Positions 52,101 to 64,000 of a stretch of 64,000 nt of DNA are shown in pieces. The stretch spans positions 2,703,342-2,767,341 of the forward strand of contig JAYKAV010002662.1 in assembly GCA_035582835.1 (NCBI GenBank). The letters are read 5' to 3'. How positions within the stretch are numbered: position 1 is the first letter of the stretch; each line of letters starts with the position of its first letter. Both the position numbers and the translations under genes were made by a program. Under the pieces are notes generated by a model. That model ran no database searches, was not told where the DNA came from, and saw only the letters and a list, made by a program, of their open reading frames with translations. This DNA is from Phoebastria nigripes. Lineage: Eukaryota > Chordata > Aves > Procellariiformes > Diomedeidae.

Positions 52101-55100
52101 GCATAAGGACTAATAATACCATGTTTCCCCTCTAGGCACACAGATCAGAAGGCTCAAGTGACCAGCAGAGCACTAACCCCCTACACTCCTCATTCGTCTC
52201 CAGGAAACCAGCTACAGAACAAATGACAAATCAACTTGACATGGGTCTTGCTCTTAGGTCACTTTTAAGGGTCTGGTTCTTCCGCCACCTTAGATTATTA
52301 TAAACCCTCAGCCTCCACTCTTTGCACACTCTGTATCTGTACAGTTGAAATGCTTTTCACACTCTCCCATCTCCACCCCCATTCCCAAAAGGAATCACCC
52401 CATTCCCAAAAGGCATCGTAAGTGAGCTTTGCACAAAAGAACATTTGCACTGTGTTACAAGAACGAAACAAAAGGTATTTTAAGATACAAAGCACTACAG
52501 TGATGGGACTATGCTAACCCATGTAAGAACTGTATGCAGGCAGACCAAGATGATCACTGGCTGCAGGTCCCACCAGCCCAGTTGGAGCAGTGCATGCCAC
52601 ACTTCCTACCAGCAGAACTTGGCCCATGGGACAGTTTTCATAGCTAAACGTCAGGAGCTTGTAAAACACATACCACTGTTAAAAGCCAGCGGTGCTTTGA
52701 AATGTCACATCCTTTTAAGCTGTTTTAGCGATGGCATTAAAACTACATCTCAATGAGGAAAGAGAAGCAATGACCAGCAGCACTAACAAAAACTGAGCGC
52801 TATACAGTTAGCCTGAGGAAGGTAACCTGACTTTTAATTTCCAGGCTCAACCTGAATGGGTATGAAGAGCATTGTCACATTGCCCCTGCTAAATGGAAGA
52901 GGTTGCTTTGAGTTGAGATCCTGCTGCACTGTTCTTGGCCAAGTCATTGCATTTCTTTTTCAGACATCTTGCTAGCAGCATCAACCCACCCACTGAACAA
53001 GGGAAAACACTAAGTTATAACCTCCTGTAGGTAAATGCCACTCTGCCTTAACAGTACATTACATTACGCTGCTTCATTTCTACATTTAGGTGGGTGTATA
53101 AATGCTGAAGTGAAACAGAAAAGCTGCAGCTTGCCTAGATTTGCTAATTTACTAGATATAAAAATGTGTTAAATGACACGGGCTTACTCAGGTAATTTAT
53201 AGCACCAGGATCATAAGAGCCATAAAAGCTTCCAATGCCCAGTCAGAGATCTGAAGAGTTGGCTGACACACCAACCACCTTCATTAAATTCAAAGCCTCT
53301 GTGCTACCCAGGCTGCGGCATGACATACTTTTAAGCACCTTCCTCCCCCTCACCAGTTTAAGCAGGTGAGCAAAGTAGCAAAGGATTCTCAGCCTTGCAT
53401 GGAAACAGAAATACTAACAGGTTAAACAATCTACCAGATGCCACAGACTAAGCCTGCAGCACAGCCAACAGCAAAACCCAGTACAGGCTCTGACTGTCAC
53501 ACAGCCTCTCATTTCCATGGTATTTTTAAAACATAGAGCACGAAATAGCTATTAGTGGAAAAAGCCATCAAGAGCTATCAGCTCAGGTTGAAGTTGCAAA
53601 TCAGATCTACCTTTAGTGATATGATGCAGGCATCATCTCATCTAAATTGATGCAGATATCTACAGCTAAGATAAGTCTCCTTATAGTTACTGCAGTCTAG
53701 GGCGTGATTCATCTCATCCTGAAGCAGATGTCTGAAACAGATCACGCCTTAAAACTCGCTATTTCTCCCCCCGACAAGGACAGCCTTCTCAGTTGTAGCC
53801 ATCTACATCAATTTGGGTGAGATGACTCCTCCTTCACTTGACTAAAGATAGGTCTAGTTTACAACTCCAGCCTAAGCTACGACACTTCAGATATCTATAT
53901 TTAATGAAAATAATAATAATCATCACATACTGTTCCCCCTAGCCAAAGCACCTTACAAGCAGACCCCACACTCTGTGTAATATAAAACAAATACCTTCCC
54001 TACTTTATAGATGGGGAACCATGACATAATGCAACTGAAGTCCATCCAAAAAAGAACTTGAAATTTAGAGCATCCTAACTTTTGACTGCCCAAATCTCAG
54101 AGTGCAGCCCTGATTCGGGAGACTGATCCGGGCTGCAACCGTCCCTTTCTACAACGCACAGGAAGCATTACATGCTTCAGGGCAGTTGTGACAAGCAACA
54201 GTGCACAGTATTCCTGAAACTGGTCAAGAGAGTATATGAAAACCAGATGGGATTCTGTCCGAGAAGAGCAAGACAGAGGCACCAATCTAATCTGACCCAT
54301 GTCAAATCAGTATTTTTAGTCCAGAGCCTTCTTTCAGAGTTTGATCCAAAGGGCGTGGCTATGCCCCAACAACACAGACACGGCAGCCTTGGCTCTAACT
54401 CGCCAAGGTTGGACATGCTGCGCAAATGCCCTCATGCTGGCTGGGCACAAGCCACCTTTGCTGTGGAAGCAGTGGAGGTCTCAGGGTCAGCCAGCAGCAC
54501 AGGTCCTTGGCTCCTGTAATCATTTTTCTTAACTCATGACTGTATTGAAAACTATCTAAAAAGCCCAAGAAAGAGGGACTGTAACACAGTTCTCCTGCCC
54601 ACTTCCAGACAGGTCCCCAAAGCACTGATTTCTAGTTAGGTCACCTTCTGCTGGCTCTCCCTCTAGGACTCTTGCTAACCTCCTTACACCAGCTTGGCTT
54701 CTCCTGTCCAGTGGTTATGGGACTCTCCAAATGGGTTCAAATCTCCTCAGCCTGCAGAGGCCATTTAATCCAGATCTGCCAGTTCTGTTAGACTACTGGG
54801 CAAAACAGTATGTTGCTGTTCCTTGGGTTAAACACAGTTGCTGTTCCTTGGGTTAAACACCCCCGCTGACACGTTAGGTTCAGCAGATCTGTCCCCTCTC
54901 GGGAGTTGGACAAAGTATACTGACTTCTTCACCAAAATGCAAGATCATGCTGCAGCTTCAGTGGGAGCTAAGCCTCCCCGCTGCCAAGACTGACACCCAT
55001 TTTTGTGTATGGGCATCCAGGCGCAGTCATTTTCAGCAAATACTTGTGGGCTAGGTCCCCAGGTCCATAACTACTGGGCTTTTCTAGCCCAAAGTCTCCA

Positions 55101-58100
55101 AACCTTTACCCAATTCCCTAGGTCCCAGTCCTATTCTTATTAAAAAATTTAATTTTCTTATGATTTAGAAGGAAAAAATGTAAAATTTCACTTAACAGAT
55201 TTTTCCAGATATGCCCAAGTCTGTCAGCTCTTGGTTTAAAAATGATCAGTAGAAACAGTTACGTATTCTAATCTGCAACTGCTTGGAGAAGCGGTTGTAT
55301 TTTCAAAGCTGTATTTTCCTTGGCTGGCTTTTGAGCACTTCGTTCACTTTGGCTAACCGCCCAACAACGCTCCTGACAAGGAAAAGCATGGCAAGGCAAG
55401 GACACCTGTAGCAGAGCAGAAAACACAGAACACATTTGCAGCTCAGATACTAACGAGCTGAGCGGACATTTCAAACCCAAATAGCTTCAAAAGAATTAAA
55501 AACCTGATGACAGTCAGATGCCCAGTTCTAAAGCCTCAGCCAGACAGCAAAAAAATCACTGCACTGATATCTGTAATTCCGGACTGTTAATTTTTCTCAT
55601 CACTCTGAGGGACTTTGCTTTGAACCAAATGAAACACGGAGACACATGAATGGAGCAAATTTGTCTTAATCCTCAGGCCAAAGTACTGGAGATGTACTAT
55701 TCCATGAAAAAGTTCAGTCAGACTTGCTTGTGAGTAACAAAGTAACAGCAGTAGCAAAATACAGGTTGTAAATGCTGAAGTAGTTACAGGTTTCACTATT
55801 AAAAAATGCCAGTTTTATGCAACCCTGACCTTGGTTGTAGCCCCCAGACACACCACAGTTTGAATTAAAAAAACAAACGATCACATCTAGGGTTGGTGTC
55901 TCAAGACAATCACAACCCTATTGCTCCACAAGCTGGGCTGAACTGTATATATTCAGCAGCTTAAGACAACTTCTACCTGTATGAATGCCAAAAATATCTG
56001 CAAAAGAGCTGTTTAGCAGGTATTTCAACCTTATAGGAATGGACTTTGCTCTCCCAATTAACCTTTGCTATAAGAAACAATTTAACCCTCATCCAAGGAG
56101 AGGCAATCGGCTCTCCAAACAGATTTGAACACAACCTCTTTCTGAAGGTCACTGCACTCAGACTGGCTCCCAGGAACTTCATGATGAGTTCACATCAGAA
56201 ACCACATGTCCCATTACCAGCTTATTCTTCACATGGGGGTCAGCATTCCTACCATCTGCCAGCTGGGTCTTCTGTTCACAGCCACTTCTAAGTTAAAAAT
56301 CACCAACTTGGACCAATCTCAAGTTACAACTATGTAAGCCTTCAGCCGAGTTAGACTTTCAGGATCCCATTCAAACCACATTCATTTTAACGAGCTAACG
56401 AACTCCCTGTGGGCAAGAAATTGTTTTTTTTCCTGAGAATCCATCTAGAATGAGCTCTCTGGTCTGGCTTTTAGAGAACGTTTTTCAACTTTTTTACTGC
56501 AGTGCAAAGTAATGGTCCTAGAAACACGTTTCTTTTCTACAGGTGTTGTACACATTCATATTCCTCTAATTCACACCTTCATCCTCTGATGAATTATGCA
56601 ACAAATACAAACACAAATTACAAAAAATACGTGCACTTAATTTAATTGGTGCGACAAGAAAAAAATGCTGTCCCCATGATCACAACAGTTAAGCGTATAA
56701 ACGGAGTTCAGGCAACGGCTTTGTTCAAAGCATTCTTTTCTTCTAGTCAGCTTCAAAAGGCAACTAAAGGGAATGGTCCAAACAAAGGATCTTTTGCAGG
56801 AAAACCAGAATCAAAGTCCTTGCCCACTGATGTTCATTTAAAACTCTTTTTGCAAGAAAGGAGTTTTCTTGCAAGAATGTTTGCTATAGGATCCAAGCTA
56901 AATTCCAAGCTGGATCATTTCTCTCTGCCAGCTTTTGGCAGTGCAATTTTGATAAATACTCAGAGGCAGAACAATCAGCAAAGGACAAAGCAATCCTTGT
57001 GAACAGTTTGCAAAGCTACTTTGGAGACATTTAGAAAAACATACACAAGTAAATATTTAAGTCAGGGTTATTCAGCCTATTGCAGGCAGTCACATTAATG
57101 AAAATGCATGTTTGATTATTAATTGCAAATACTGGTCTTTAGCCAGGCCTGAAATTTTTAAGTGGAAGAACTAGCATGAGCTGCATGATTACACTTAGCC
57201 CACCCTTGTTTTTTCCCCATCGCTTCCTATAAAATCTCATCATTGGCTCTTATATGAAGAGAGAGCACTCAAAACAGCTGCTGTCCCTTGCCTGCCAAGC
57301 TATCAATGCACTGCAGGAGAAATAGAGTGAAGAGTTCTGGCTGCTCCAATGCTAGTTACCTTGCCTGACTATGAGAGTGAAGTAGTCAAGGCCGCCAAAG
57401 CACCTAGCATGCACACGATTCCCACTGCAGATAGAAAGTCTCCTGGCAAAACTTTTGTCAGTCTAATTTAGATAGTGGAAGGAAGAGAATAGTGGCATTA
57501 GAATAAGCTGGTACCTGCAGCAGAACTACTTTGACAATAGACTACATGCAGTCAGTTCAGCTGGTAAATCACCTTCAACAGACTGACCCGGCACAGCAGG
57601 ACAAGCCCTGGGGAATATCTGAGCAGCTCACCCTCTTCACTTCACTGCCCAGGACCACCAAGGACAGGGGAAAAGGGAAAGCTAAAAGCTCACCAACGCT
57701 TTCCATTCTGCCATGCTAGATTAGAGTTGCTTTCAGGCTCCTCTAACTTATGTTAGCTGGTAACAACACCTAAAGGATCTTAGAGCAATGTAGGAACATT
57801 CAAAATCTGAACATGCCTGTGGCATCACCCCTCTGCTTTTCATATACCAGTGCTGCAGGAAGCAAGGTGGTAAACATGGATGTGCTTTATGGATATCTAC
57901 CCAGAAAGGCTCCTTCAAGAAGCTCCAGGAATTTCCCTTCGCTGCTACAGNGACACTATTTGTATTTACTGGAAAGTAATGGGAGATGACTGGAACAGCC
58001 CAGACCTAATTTGCAGCAGTTTAGAACATCCCGGGGCATTCCCGTTAATAACAGTACTTTTTAAAGTTGGGGAAAATATCATCTCAATATCCAAATTTTT

Positions 58101-61100
58101 CCTGATCTGTGTCCAGGATGAGAGATCACACTGAGCATTTCTCAAACTTTTTGAAAGGTCACCCTCCCTTAGGGATCTTTATTTGAATAAATGAAATGAA
58201 AATAATTCTTTATTTTTTTCCCTTTATTCTCTCCACAAAAGCACTATACCACCCAGGGAACAGGTGACTACCTTTAATTGCTGGTACCAACTTAGTTCCT
58301 CCAGGACAGGACAGTGAAAATCTGGTGTAATTAGCAGCTCACTTCTGCCCTGAAGAAAATGAACTATTGTCAACAATTAAAACTGTCTGCTGGCTACTGT
58401 GAGCAACTCACAACTACCTCCAAGTCCTTCCTGACCCACAGTTTGAAAAATACTATCCCAACTCACTGCCACAGATTGCAACACTGTCACTAAGAAGCCC
58501 TAGCCAAAAAAGGCTCCAAGAGCTTTTTGAGAATAGAACAAAAATTAAAAAAAATAAACACCTCTATTCAGGAAGTTTCCCTTCTGTTGTAACATCTTTG
58601 TATGGATTCTGGTGATTGACCCCTTTCTGAAAGAATGAAAATACCATGTGGGCTGTGCTGAGAGGCAGCCAAGTGGAACAGAAGGGCTAGTGTTGAACCC
58701 AGTAAAGAAGAGGGAGGAATTAGGAAAGATCGACAGCCTAAAGCTATTCAACAGCAGTACAGTGACTGCTTAAGCTGGGATAAGTTTTCGAAGACTAGAA
58801 ACGAAATGCTCTCTGTGGGGGCAGTATGTACCTCAGCTGGACTCTTCTAGCCTCAAACATCAACCAGCGATGAGAGAAGCAAGGGGCTACCAGTTACTCA
58901 CAGCTAGAAGAAGATTTGGCCAGGACTGTTGCCAACACAGTCTTGGCAGCAGTAGTCTTGTGTACTTTGAATTGTTCAGGTTTTCCAAATAGATGTATTG
59001 GTTTTGCTTTTCTTCTCCCCTACAAGAAGTTCTGTTTGTTTAAAACTATTGTTTAACTCTCTGCTCACAAGCAGAGAAGCATTGCTCATTCTTGAGCATT
59101 CAAAGAGTGTAATTGAATTTCCCAGGCTTCTGGGAGAGGGTCAAGCCAGTTTTGTGTAACCATTTTAGCAAGAACCCAATTAAATTAAAGCAAGCTCTGT
59201 TGTTGCCAATCTGTGCCTTGGTGAAGGGTTACAATTAAACAGCAAAACATAGCGTGACACTAAGCACAGCAACAGATTTACTTGAGCATCCTCAAAATAC
59301 ATTACCACAATATCATAAAAACAAGCTTTAACACTGAGAATTTACCCAAGCAAGACAAACATTACTCCAGGGCAACATGATTTTGTGTGGGTTTTTCTTC
59401 CTTTCTAAAACTGAAGGAAAATAGAATTCCTTCAGTACTATCAGGTTTTTAGTCTGCTAAAGTCAGCTGTGACTACCTTCTTTAGAAACAAAGGCAACAT
59501 TTATTAAACAGCTATTAAAAATACATACTGCAGCCTCTGTAAAGGAAAAGCACTCATGGACGACAAACACAAACAAGGAGAGTAGTGAGAAAAACTATTG
59601 TCATTAACTTCAGTCAGACACATACAGTTATAAACATTTAAGGTTTGCTGACCTGAAACTAAGTTACAGACCATCATATATCTTCTTTAAATATACCACT
59701 AGCATTTTCTGGTAGATAATGGAGTGTACAGGACAAGTGCTTGTGCGATAGGTCCCCTTTTCCTCCATCTGCCTAACCTCCTTCTCTCCTCTGCAACATT
59801 AACAAACCCGGCAGCATTCACCAGAAAAATACTGCAAACAGAAAAACAGGGTATAGTTTTTCAGGTCACATTAAATTTTTTCCCCTCTCTCCTTCATCAT
59901 TTCCTGATTTCTCTCCCCCATGCTCTACTTCTCTTTTCCATTTTCCTTGCCCGTTTTCTTGTCTTGGCCATCTTTCTCCCTTTCTTTTCTCAAATTATGT
60001 CTGTGTGGTTTTTAAAGCAGGCTTTCTTTCAGCTTTATGCTTTCCTATTATCTTTTGCCCACAATTTTGGGTTGAGTTTTGGGGGGGTTTTTTAAGTTAT
60101 CTGGTTTACTCTGAATTTTTTTCCCCTCCCCTTTTTAAGTTATCTGACCCTGTGTCTGTTTACTTGCTCAGGTTATTTTTCTTCAAAGTCTGGTGATCCT
60201 GTGTACACAATCCTACTCAGATGAACAGTCCTCCCGGCAAACCTACTCATGAGTTTCAAGACCTAGGAGGATTTCAATAGATACTGAGCTAGAAGTTAGA
60301 TCAGGATAGCCACTAGAAGCCAAGATGGTATCAGAAAGTGTTTTAGGGAAAGAGGATTTGTCTCTAGACCACAGAGCACTATTATTTTGTTATTACATGA
60401 ATGTTTAAGCTTACCATTTATAACCTGTCTTGGAAGAGCTTCTTTATGAATGAAAAGACAACTGATACCCACATGAGTTCGGATATGGATACCCCCTTCG
60501 AATGGCTCTTGAAGAAGCCTCTGTTCTTACCTCTAGGCAAATTACTGATCCTTGATGCTCTTTGAACACTTTCAACTGCTCACCAGTGACAATATTCCAC
60601 GTTCGAATGGTATAATCCGTGCTGCCAGAAAACAGCTCCCTGTTTGGTGCGTCAAGTATAAGGCATAAGACAGCCCCAGTGTGTCCCAGCAGAGTCTGGT
60701 AACAGCGCCCACTGGACACCCACCAGACCTTAACAGTGCAGTCTGTGCTACCTGTCACCAGGAGGTCCCTGCTCACTTTCTCCTCCTCCTCCTCTTCTTC
60801 CTCCTCTTCTTCAAGAACATCCCTGGAGGAATAGTGAGCTAGAGTCAGGACACAGTTCCGATGGCCCCGGAATTCCTGGATTTGTTTCTCCTTGTCCACA
60901 CTCCAACAGCGGGCCGTCCTGTCATAGGAGCCGCTAAAGAGATAGTCTTTGGCAACCAGGATCCTGCAAAAAATAAAGTTTGCATGTATGAACAGTATCA
61001 TTCTTTTTATCATACATAACNACAATTTCAATGCCAAGCACCCTGAAGTTAGAAACAGTAGCATGAACACAACATATATAACCCCAATTCAGCATCACTG

Positions 61101-61175
61101 TTTAATACACATTATTTATGAACTTTTTTGTTGGGTTTTTTTGGGTTTGGTTTTTTTTGTTTGGGTTTTTTTGTT

Positions 61176-61212
<37 letters not shown>

Positions 61213-62696
61213 AAACCACTTCCCTGTTCCTGCTTTTAAAATTGAGACCCCTTATTCAGGTACATTGATGTAGACATTTTTACATGATAGCATTGTAACT
61301 TTAGGCATTTGTGTTTTTATAAAAATCTTTTCTAGCAGCACTATTATGTACTTTTCATAAGTTACATATACTAGCTAAGAGTCTGTAGTGTTTTTTAGTT
61401 TTTTAAAAAAAAAAAAAAAACAACTCATTCTTCATAATTATTTATTAGTATTTCTTTACAAATAATTATTTATAAACTAACCTATGAAAATAGCTTGGAA
61501 TTAAAATAACAAAAAAAAAAAACATTCCAGGAACCTGAACTGTAACTGACAGTGTGCAAAGATAATCATCTTTCCATCATCAAATAGAAAGAGTACAGGA
61601 AAAAAATATACACCTAATTTCACTTAGCCCAGGATTTCAAAAATGTAGAGCAAGAGTACCCCACTTATTACATAACTGAAGAGCAAATCAGAGATTACAG
61701 CTCAAGAATTCAACTCACTGGGCCTCCAAAATAATGAGTAGTAGCTGCACAAACATGTAACAACAGAAAAATCTCTACAGTTCATACTTCCAAACCATAG
61801 AGAGGGAACATCAGAACCTGTCATCTTTGTCAGCTGAGTTTGGTCCTCTGGAACCTTTCAAACTGGCAACAGTGTCATATGAATAGGGAACACATTTCCC
61901 ATTTGCTGATTCAAGCAAAAATCAGGCCAGTGCCAAAATACAGACAGAGCCAGCCTTCCTAACTATTTACAGAATCTAGCTACACATCATATGTGTTTTG
62001 AGTTTAGTAAGGAACAAAAAAAACCCACCCACCAAAAAAAAAAAAAAGTAAGAAAAGAATACCAATCTTTGACTGCTCTATTTGTCATTAATTAAATCCA
62101 GTCCAACTATTAAGAGGCACTTTAAATTGACAGGCCAATCAGTCACGCACAATCAGTTTAATATTGAACTTCATTTGCACAAACAGGAATAGTAATTCCA
62201 GAAAAAGCCCTGACTTTATCCCTCTTACTGACACAAAGGCTTGACGTGATGTTTTTAAATCTATTTATCAGAAGCATCTGTTATCAATTGAATAATTTCT
62301 TCTGGAATTTCATTCCTAGCCCTGGATTCAATTCCCCTGCTGTGTGCCTTTCATTTCTCTCCTATCTGCTGTCTATGGATGTGTCAGCACTGTTGCTAGG
62401 AAAACTAATCATTACAGCACAGAACACGTGTAGCATGAACTCAAAGGTTTACACAATCCATTTTATTAATGTAGTAATGGAGAATTGCAGTCAAATGACA
62501 ATATATGCGATAATAGATGACAGGAACACAAGGGAAGAACTCCACGGAACCAACCTGTTAACAATTGATGTGTGTCCTCGGTAAATGGCCAGGCACTGAC
62601 CTGTCATCACATCCCACTTTCGAATGGTATGATCTGCGCTACACGTGAAGGCAGCCTCATTTTCTAAGTGGCAAAAGGTGATATAACTTTCATGTC
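43429..62696 (-). CDS. WDR86: WD repeat-containing protein 86, last five coding exons (5' end missing)
   Basis: WD40 beta-propeller protein, presumably a scaffold; its molecular role is not established. Minus-strand exons in order: 62696-62555, 60963-60531, 50902-50767, 45813-45710 and 43647-43429. Phases fit throughout; 1034 nt are visible, giving a split glycine plus 343 residues and a TGA stop. Seven WD repeats can be read, beginning at HESYITF, HTSIVNR, HRNCVL, HTGAVL, HQGSVI, HKHSVS and HKFIIN, most ending in a W- or F-containing strand such as TCSADHTIRKWD. In human the family has one more repeat and the initiator Met upstream, about 53 residues that must lie right of the window. The C-terminal SLSRLFNNKVGC matches human; the rest of the tail and an acidic insert of 11 glutamates are bird-specific or lineage-specific. 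Confidence 0.95.
43648..45709 (-). other. WDR86: WDR86 intron (last)
   Basis: About 2 kb with a degenerate CR1/L3-like remnant near 45.36-45.56 kb. No other content was recognised. Confidence 0.6.
45360..45560 (+). mobile_element. degenerate CR1/L3-like LINE remnant
   Basis: Reads like the antisense of an old CR1-class 3' region: a GTC..GGAGTCCATTCCCTGCCC block, then TAACCTGACCTGAAAAACCTC and a GGGGACTCATTCTGTAGTTTC block, in the spacing seen in CR1 families. It is heavily diverged, so family and exact ends are uncertain. Confidence 0.4.
45710..45813 (-). CDS. WDR86: WDR86 penultimate exon
   Basis: Acceptor GTTGCGTTGCAG, begins by completing a Leu codon, encodes FTGSGDACARAFNSKSGV through NCIQ. 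The donor is CAG|GTCAGG, with C at +3, a weak site; phase 0 agrees with the next exon. Confidence 0.92.
48114..48155 (+). repeat. ancient SINE/LINE tail fragment (MIR/L2 class)
   Basis: Contains TTAGACTGTAAACTCTTTGG followed by GGCAACGAGCC, a close variant of the common amniote retroposon tail TTAGATTGTAAGCTCTTTGG. Fragmentary. Confidence 0.45.
49148..49169 (+). repeat. poly(A) tract with flanking CA repeat
   Basis: 22 A residues preceded by short CACACA runs; simple low-complexity sequence. Confidence 0.9.
50767..50902 (-). CDS. WDR86: WDR86 internal exon (VNRHLYSGSADRTVKCW)
   Basis: Acceptor CCCTTCAG|CTA and donor ATCT|GTAAGT on the minus strand, phases 0 and 1. Encodes 45 residues of one WD repeat, almost collinear with human. 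Confidence 0.95.
51696..51772 (+). mobile_element. MIR-like SINE fragment
   Basis: The order GATGGGAAACTGAGACAGAG, AAAGTAACTGACTTGTGCAA, then a track resembling ACACAGCTAG matches the MIR core (GATGAGGAAACTGAGGCACA ... GACTTGCCCAAGGTCACA). Diverged, ends approximate. Confidence 0.6.
53911..54040 (+). mobile_element. MIR-like SINE fragment
   Basis: AATAATAATAATCATCACAT, then AAAGCACCTTACAA and CTTTATAGATGGGGAACC appear in the order and spacing of MIR-family elements of amniotes (AAAGCGCTTTACAA ... TTTACAGATGGGGAAACTGA). Diverged, ends approximate. Confidence 0.6.
54812..54860. repeat. 25-bp tandem duplication
   Basis: GTTGCTGTTCCTTGGGTTAA followed by ACACA is repeated immediately, with the second copy (54837-54860) identical over 24 bases. 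Perfect identity points to a recent duplication or an assembly artefact. Confidence 0.9.
60531..60963 (-). CDS. WDR86: WDR86 large internal exon with poly-glutamate
   Basis: Acceptor TTTTTTGCAG, donor GAG|GTAAGA. Encodes 144 residues spanning three WD repeats (FSGSYDRTARCWSVD, VTGSTDCTVKVWWV, FSGSTDYTIRTWNIVT). Between the first two, a loop holds 11 consecutive glutamates coded by a GAG/GAA tract (60780-60812). Confidence 0.96.
60780..60812 (-). repeat. WDR86: coding GAG/GAA trinucleotide tract (poly-Glu)
   Basis: Eleven consecutive glutamate codons, seven GAG and four GAA, in the loop between two WD repeats. The mix of codons argues against a very recent pure expansion. Confidence 0.95.
60964..62554 (-). 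other. WDR86: WDR86 intron with low-complexity core
   Basis: Contains a T/G-rich stretch (61127-61180) joined to a 31-bp poly(A) at 61181-61211, and other A runs near 61405 and 62036. N at 61021. No exon was recognised. Confidence 0.6.
61181..61211 (+). repeat. poly(A) tract preceded by TTTGGGTTTTTT-type repeat
   Basis: 31 A residues directly after a T/G-rich simple repeat. It could be an inverted low-complexity junction; the assembly may be unreliable here. Confidence 0.85.
62555..62696 (-). CDS. WDR86: WDR86 exon (HESYITF repeat), first one visible
   Basis: Acceptor TTATTCCTAG|GA and donor AACAG|GTTGGT on the minus strand. Encodes HESYITFCHLENEAAFTC through HTSIVN, one WD repeat. The split GGA codon needs one base from an exon to the right, beyond the window. 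Confidence 0.94.
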
Positions 62697-64000
62697 CTAG
62701 GAATAACAAAGGAAATAAATTCAATCACTGTGCATGCAAGCAGGACAGACTACTCAAGCTCTTCACCTTAACTAAAAGAAAAATACAACAAACAAACAGA
62801 CTGAAACTCTCATTTTAAATGCACCACCATGTTCTTCACATTTAAGGATTTGTATAAAACACAGTAATTTTTTGTATAAAATTTCTAATTAACAGCAGAA
62901 AACTCTGCTTCATTGATATAAGGATTAAGTGAAAGAGTAAAACAGTACAGTTCTACCAATGAGGTAGATCGAACAGTATTACAAAAACATAATGAGCTAA
63001 ATTAATATCAGTATAATAAAACTCAGGCTACTGAAGTTTAAAACCAGTAAAAAAATGGCTTATTTTTTTAATAAAGAAATGCTTTTGCTTCCTTCTTCTG
63101 AAGTCAGGAAAAAAAGGCTGCATTTCAACCCAGCCCATTGATTGTCAGGACACAAACAGCCCTAAATTAAAGCATGAAACCATGAAAAAAGGAAGCGACA
63201 TGAGACTTACCAGCAAGTTTAGTTTCATTGTCCAAGCAGAATGAAACACAAACAAAAAACCATATCTGGTAAAAAGTCAGCCAATACTTTCCCCATGATG
63301 ACTAATAACATGAATAAAACCCATAATTTTCAAAATATCAGTATACCTTTAAGGAAATGACACAGAAAGAAAGAATAAGAGCACAATTATTTACACAGTA
63401 TTCAGAGTATGCTGGGATTCTACAGTTACAATAAAAATAGACACGACCGCTACTCTAAAAATTTAATGCTGAAAAACAGGGTAATTCTAGTGAAGAGGAA
63501 TCAATATTACAACCTTAAGCTTTTGTTGTTGCTTAGCAAGATGTGTCATTTTTCTATTGTACCATTAAATGCACCGCATTTAAAAATCACCTTAGGATTC
63601 AAATCCCAGTTTTGTCCAAGATCTCGTGTGAAATTGTTGTCACCTATCTAATCGTTGGGATAGCATTATCTTGCACTCTTCTGTTTTAATTATTTAGACT
63701 GTAAGCTTTCAAGATCAGGACTGTTTCCTCTTAAGTAACTATCACAAGAGAGCCCCAGACTTTGGTTGAAGCTGGTGGGGCCTACTGTGATTTAAATAAC
63801 ACTATTCTTTGAGGAGACAAGTAAAAATATAAGAAGGACAAATGTGATTAAAGAGAGACAGATGGACAGACAAAGATATTAGAAAAACAGGATCATGTCG
63901 TAGAATAAAGAGATGGTAAAAAAACTGAGGGAAAGCAGACTGCCCAGTAAAACACTTTGTTTCACTGACTGCAAAAAACAGATTTTACTACAACTCCTGT
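62697..64000 (-). other. WDR86: WDR86 intron continuing past the window
   Basis: No upstream WDR86 exon (expected to encode the first WD repeat with a DGT.RLW motif) is present on the minus strand, so the intron runs off the right edge. An ancient retroposon tail lies at 63.70-63.81 kb. Confidence 0.65.
63697..63805 (+). mobile_element. ancient amniote retroposon 3' tail (MIR/L2/CR1 class, family uncertain)
   Basis: TTAGACTGTAAGCTTTCAAG, then CAGGACTGTTTCCTCTTAAG, AGAGCCCCAGACTTTGGTTG and GGGGCCTACTGTGATTTAAA match in order the widespread amniote tail TTAGATTGTAAGCTC..GGGGCCCCGATCTCGGTTGG..GCGCTACCGTAATACAAATA. Confidence 0.5.

Larger units (their letters stand above)
50903..60530 (-). other. 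WDR86: WDR86 intron, 9.6 kb
   Basis: The largest intron in view. It holds two MIR-like SINE fragments (about 51.70 and 53.91 kb), a 25-bp tandem duplication at 54812 and a long C/T-rich stretch near 59.74-60.17 kb. No other exons were recognised on either strand. Confidence 0.6.

Noticed and set aside
53401..53530. Possible further MIR-like fragment
   Set aside because: Only scattered short matches to the MIR core, too weak to call without alignment.
59724..60196. Hydrophobic 123- and 63-codon frames rich in Phe and Leu
   Set aside because: They derive from a long C/T-rich stretch near 59.7-60.2 kb, which codes for Phe/Leu/Ser in any frame. The apparent membrane segments are not evidence of a gene.

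Overview
This is vertebrate, almost certainly avian, nuclear DNA. Genes are split into short exons with GT..AG introns, there are two unmethylated-type CpG islands (about 1.2-1.96 kb and 22.7-23.6 kb) in otherwise AT-rich sequence, and a chicken-repeat-1 (CR1) LINE is present. Scattered single N bases mark it as a draft assembly. Genes were found by translating candidate exons, checking splice sites and phase across introns, and comparing with family sequences known to me; nothing was searched.

Layout. (1) 1-1592, minus strand: only the first coding exon of XYLB (xylulokinase); the rest lies left of the window. (2) 1911-17523, plus strand: a three-exon gene for a 248-residue protein resembling human C9orf152, an uncharacterised family. 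It starts about 320 bp from the XYLB start codon, so the two appear to share a bidirectional CpG-island promoter. (3) 18.1-22.7 kb: intergenic, holding one 5'-truncated CR1 element in minus orientation. (4) 22.9-39.8 kb, plus strand: complete NUB1 (14 coding exons plus a non-coding first exon, 611 residues), which targets NEDD8/FAT10-type ubiquitin-like proteins to the proteasome. Intron 1 carries a perfect interferon-response-type motif. (5) 42.08-64 kb, minus strand: WDR86, a WD40-repeat protein, with its last five coding exons; the N-terminal exon(s) lie right of the window. NUB1 and WDR86 converge tail to tail.

The NUB1-WDR86 pair is the same neighbourhood as human 7q36.1. XYLB (human 3p22) and a C9orf152-like gene (human 9q31) directly beside it are not, so the left part crosses a conserved-synteny breakpoint relative to human. 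The genes are independent housekeeping or regulatory genes, not an operon or a joint pathway. The most interesting items are the C9orf152-like gene and its head-to-head arrangement with XYLB, the NUB1 intronic ISRE, a possible alternative NUB1 last exon overlapping the WDR86 tail region, and a coding poly-glutamate tract in WDR86.
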